A stretch of DNA of 64,000 bases from Choricystis sp. odSpoLacu1 (taxonomy: Eukaryota > Chlorophyta > Trebouxiophyceae), in assembly GCA_958009055.1 (NCBI GenBank), contig OY253654.1, positions 310,001-374,000 of the forward strand, given 5' to 3'. This document shows positions 61,705-64,000 of this stretch, piece after piece. The notes under the pieces are model-generated. The model ran no database searches. It saw nothing but the letters and a program-made list of their open reading frames with translations, and had not been told where the DNA came from. Made by a program: the position numbers and the translations under genes. Positions within the stretch are counted from its first letter, which is position 1. The number at the start of each line of letters is the position of its first letter.

Positions 61705-63203
61705 ATGACCGACGCCACGGCGGCCGACGCCTCTGCCCCGGAGGATCGCCAGGACTGGAAGCTGGAGGTCGCGGACAAGGTGAGCGAGGCAGGGACGGGG
61801 GTGAGGGGGGGCGCGCCGATCGGGTGTCTGTGTGCGAGTGCATTTTTGCTCACTCTCCCGCCCCCCCCCCCCCCCCCCCCACCCAGAAATACGCCTACAA
61901 ATGCAGCGCCGACGCCAAGGACAAGGCCAAGCTGCAGGTCGACATCCTTGATGCCCTGTTTGCGCACGGTGAGTGTGGGAAGAGAAAAAACCAATGGGAG
62001 AATCGCGCGCATCGGGGGGCGAAACAAAATATGCACGTGCCCCCGCCTCCCTCTCACCACCACCCCTCCACACACAGACGCCACCGCTCTGTATGAAGCC
62101 ACCTGCACCGAGCTGGGCTGGACCCCCGGCCCCTCCAAGCTGGCCTCGATGCACGCCGCGCTGGCGACCCGCGTCGCTGCGTTCGAGGCTGCCGCCACCG
62201 AGGCCGAGGAAAACGAGGGCGACGTCGAAGTGCGGGACGCGCTGGTGGGCAAGGCGGCCGCCCTGGCGGACGCGGGGGACAGGGAGGGCGCGGAGAAAGC
62301 TTATGCTGCTGCCGACGCCAAGACCGCGGGCGCGGGGCTCAAACTCGACTCCGCCCTCGCCCTGGCCCGCCTGGACATGGCGTACGGCGACTGGCGGGGC
62401 ATGAAAGCGCGGCTGACGGCGGCGGCAGAGTTGGCTGAGTCGGGGGGTGACTGGGAGCGGAGGAACCGACTCAAGATGTACGACGCGGCCGCCGCCCTGG
62501 CCACCCGGGACGCGGAGGGCGCCGCCAAACTGTTGGTGGACGGCATGTCCACGTTCACAGCGTGAGTTGAATGTGGTGGTGGCGTTTCTTTGTTTCTTTT
62601 CGTTGTTCCTCGCGTCGCAACCAACCCACCCCTCCACCCACCACCCACCACCCACACAGCATCGAGCTCTTCTCCTACGACACCGCCGTCTTCTACGCGG
62701 TGGCCACCGCGGTCGCTACCCTGCCCCGCCCCGAGCTGAAGGCGCGCGTCGTCGACGCTCCCGAGATCCTCGCCGTGACGTCGCGCGACCCGCCCCTCGC
62801 CTCCTTTGTCGCCGACCTGCACGCCTGCCGCTACGCCCATTTTTTCTCCGCGTTTGCGGCCCTGCTGGACAGGGTCGCCGGGGACAGGTTGCTGGGGCCG
62901 CACGCGCGGCACTGGGCGCGGGATGTGCGTGCCGCGGCCTTCCGTCAATTCCTCGAGCCCTACAAATCGGTCACCCTGGCCGCCATGGCGGCCGCGTTTG
63001 GCGTGTCCCCGTCCTTTGTGGAGGGCGAACTCGCCGACCTGGTGGCCGACGGCCGCGTGGGCGCGCGAGTGGACGCGGTCGCAGGTGTTGTCCAAGCCGC
63101 CCGCACCGACGGCAAGGCGGCCGCCTACGCCGACGTGCTGGCCGCGGGGGATGTCCTGCTCAACCGGCTGCAGCGGCTGGCCAAGGTGGCGGACGCGGAG
63201 TGA
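61705..63203 (+). CDS. RPN7: 26S proteasome regulatory subunit RPN7 (PSMD6)
   Basis: RPN7 is a structural subunit of the proteasome lid. Exons are 61705-61779, 61887-61968, 62078-62561 and 62660-63203, giving 394 residues, close to the usual 389. The order of motifs matches the family: DATALYEATCTELGW, a helical-repeat region with ALADAGDREGAEKAYAAADA and LDMAYGDWRGMKARL, RRNRLKMYDAAAALATRDAE, ELFSYDTAVFYAV, and a C-terminal PCI domain with AFRQFLEPYKSVTLAAMAAA, FGVSPSFVEGELADLVADGR and RLQRLAKVADAE. Intron 1 ends in a C20 tract (61861-61880) before ACCCAG. The frame is intact. Confidence 0.94.
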
Positions 63204-63270
63204 TGTGTGTGTGGGGTGGAGTGTGTGCAAAGCAAAAAAACGGTGTGCGCTCTTTTTCAGTTCTCTCTCT

Positions 63271-64000
63271 CTACAAATCAAACGCCACGCTCTCCCCTGT
63301 GCGCGGTCCCACCGTCACCGTGGCCACGTGGCGTCCGCTGGGGGCGCCGTCGTCCGCCGCCAGCCGCACCCGCGTCGCCGCGTGCGGGCGCCACCCCTCC
63401 CCCAGCGCTGGGCGAGGCGGCCCCGCCGGTCGCCCCCAGCCACCGCCTCCACTCAGTTCGTGCACGGTGGTGATGGCGGGGGCGTGTGCCCAGGCGGCAG
63501 CGGCTTTGAGGGCGCGAGCTAGAGAGGAGGCAACGCCCGCGCCCGCCGTGTTGCCGCCCAGCGTGCCGTCCAGCGCGGACGCCGCTGAATCCAGGATGAT
63601 GAGGGTAGGTGGTGTGGATGCTGCTGCGGCCGCGGCCAGCCCTGCATCCAGGGCTGCCGCCGCCGCGCGTCCATCCTCTGCAGGCAACACGCTCACCCGC
63701 TCCAGCGCGGCCGCCACGCCCGCCCGCCGGGCCCGGGCGTCGGGCTCGGCGTGTGCCAGTGTCATATCCACCAAAGCCGCCACCCGGGCCGCGGGAAAGG
63801 AGGAGGGAGGGGAGGCGAGCCACAGGACACACCCGCCCCCCACGACCGCGCGCGCGGCTGCCACGGCACACACCGCCGTCTTGCCGGCCGCGGGCGCGCC
63901 AAAAAGTTCGGTGATGACGCCGACACGCAGGCCGCCCCCTAGGAGGGCGTCCAGAGGGGGGAGGGCGAGTGGGAAGCGCGCGCGGCGCGACGCGGAGAGT
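63271..64000 (-). CDS. RAD51 paralogue (RAD51D-like), cut by right edge
   Basis: The minus-strand frame is open from the right edge to a stop at 63271, about 243 codons. It contains a RecA-type ATPase: LPPLDALLGGGLRVGVITEL followed by Walker A GAPAAGKTAVCA, a Walker B-like segment TLIILDSAASALDG, and near the end RPALGEGWRPHAATRVRLAA. The last pattern (Pro-Ala-Leu-Gly, Trp, then Thr-Arg-x-x-Leu) is typical of RAD51 paralogues, where the DNA-repair ATPase core ends; RAD51D is the nearest type I recall. The N-terminal part with the linker and any helix-hairpin-helix domain lies outside the window. The gene is convergent with RPN7. Confidence 0.8.
   Translation of the reverse strand, partial: LSASRRARFPLALPPLDALLGGGLRVGVITELFGAPAAGKTAVCAVAAARAVVGGGCVLWLASPPSSFPAARVAALVDMTLAHAEPDARARRAGVAAALERVSVLPAEDGRAAAAALDAGLAAAAAASTPPTLIILDSAASALDGTLGGNTAGAGVASSLARALKAAAAWAHAPAITTVHELSGGGGWGRPAGPPRPALGEGWRPHAATRVRLAADDGAPSGRHVATVTVGPRTGESVAFDL

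Noticed and set aside
1..64000. Bacterial or organellar origin of the window
   Set aside because: Although ClpX, ThrRS, KAS and RraA also exist in bacteria, most genes carry GT-AG introns, and histone deacetylase, RPN7, SNARE, ATG1 and TOM6 are eukaryotic nuclear genes.
1..64000. tRNA and rRNA genes
   Set aside because: I looked for cloverleaf-like sequences and rRNA cores and recognised none, but short RNA genes cannot be excluded without a covariance-model search.

Overview
The window is nuclear DNA of a eukaryote, most probably a green alga (chlorophyte or prasinophyte). It is very GC-rich and compact. Almost every recognisable gene is cut by short GT-AG introns, mostly with GTGAGT donors and C-rich tracts before CAG, and joining exons across them restores full-length eukaryotic proteins. 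Green-lineage markers include a plant-type TOM6, an SFT1-like SNARE, a mitochondrial bTHX ribosomal protein, a SAC domain with a WW insert as in plant SAC9, an EDR2_C protein, plant-type HPR1 and SGAT, and a fused flavin/Fe-S glycolate dehydrogenase of the Chlamydomonas type. I cannot name the species.

Layout. 0-6.7 kb: a gene cut by the left edge (-), ClpX (+), an HCNGP/SAP30BP-like protein (-), TOM6 (+), a WW protein (+), an SFT1-like SNARE (-) and bTHXm (+). 6.8-19.7 kb: threonyl-tRNA synthetase (-), a tandem 150-bp repeat, a GT32 glycosyltransferase (+), apyrase (-), the autophagy kinase ATG1 (+), a bZIP factor (+) and two unknown proteins. 19.8-34.0 kb: a metabolic block of KAS (+), hydroxypyruvate reductase (-), serine-glyoxylate aminotransferase (-), glycolate dehydrogenase (+), AGXT-type alanine-glyoxylate aminotransferase (+), an SLC25 carrier (-) and an RraA-family aldolase (+). 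34.2-47.3 kb: a coiled-coil protein, a small RS-containing protein, a TraB protein, a Cys-rich probable secreted protein, a class II histone deacetylase, an R2R3 MYB, a SOUL haem-binding protein and an EDR2_C membrane protein. 47.3-48.6 kb: an inverted copy of a piece of the EDR2_C gene followed by perfect hairpins. 48.6-64 kb: an RBR ubiquitin ligase, a SAC9-like phosphatase, a TEX2/SMP lipid-transfer protein, a small unknown protein, NFS1, a single-pass membrane protein, the proteasome subunit RPN7 and a RAD51 paralogue cut by the right edge.

The main result is the 21.5-34.0 kb block. Glycolate dehydrogenase makes glyoxylate, two unrelated-subfamily aminotransferases turn glyoxylate into glycine (the SGAT also turning serine into hydroxypyruvate), and hydroxypyruvate reductase makes glycerate. 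These are consecutive steps of the photorespiratory C2 cycle. All four enzymes have N-termini that look like mitochondrial presequences, as expected for the mitochondrial C2 cycle of green algae, and a mitochondrial carrier sits beside them. This looks like a eukaryotic photorespiratory gene cluster.

A second result is technical. In seven places in five genes (ClpX twice, HCNGP-like, apyrase, ATG1 twice, the coiled-coil protein), a run of nine or more C or G breaks the reading frame, and counting the run one base shorter restores it. A few other low-complexity tracts break frames differently. These are most likely run-length errors in the assembly, so automatic gene models here will be broken at those places.
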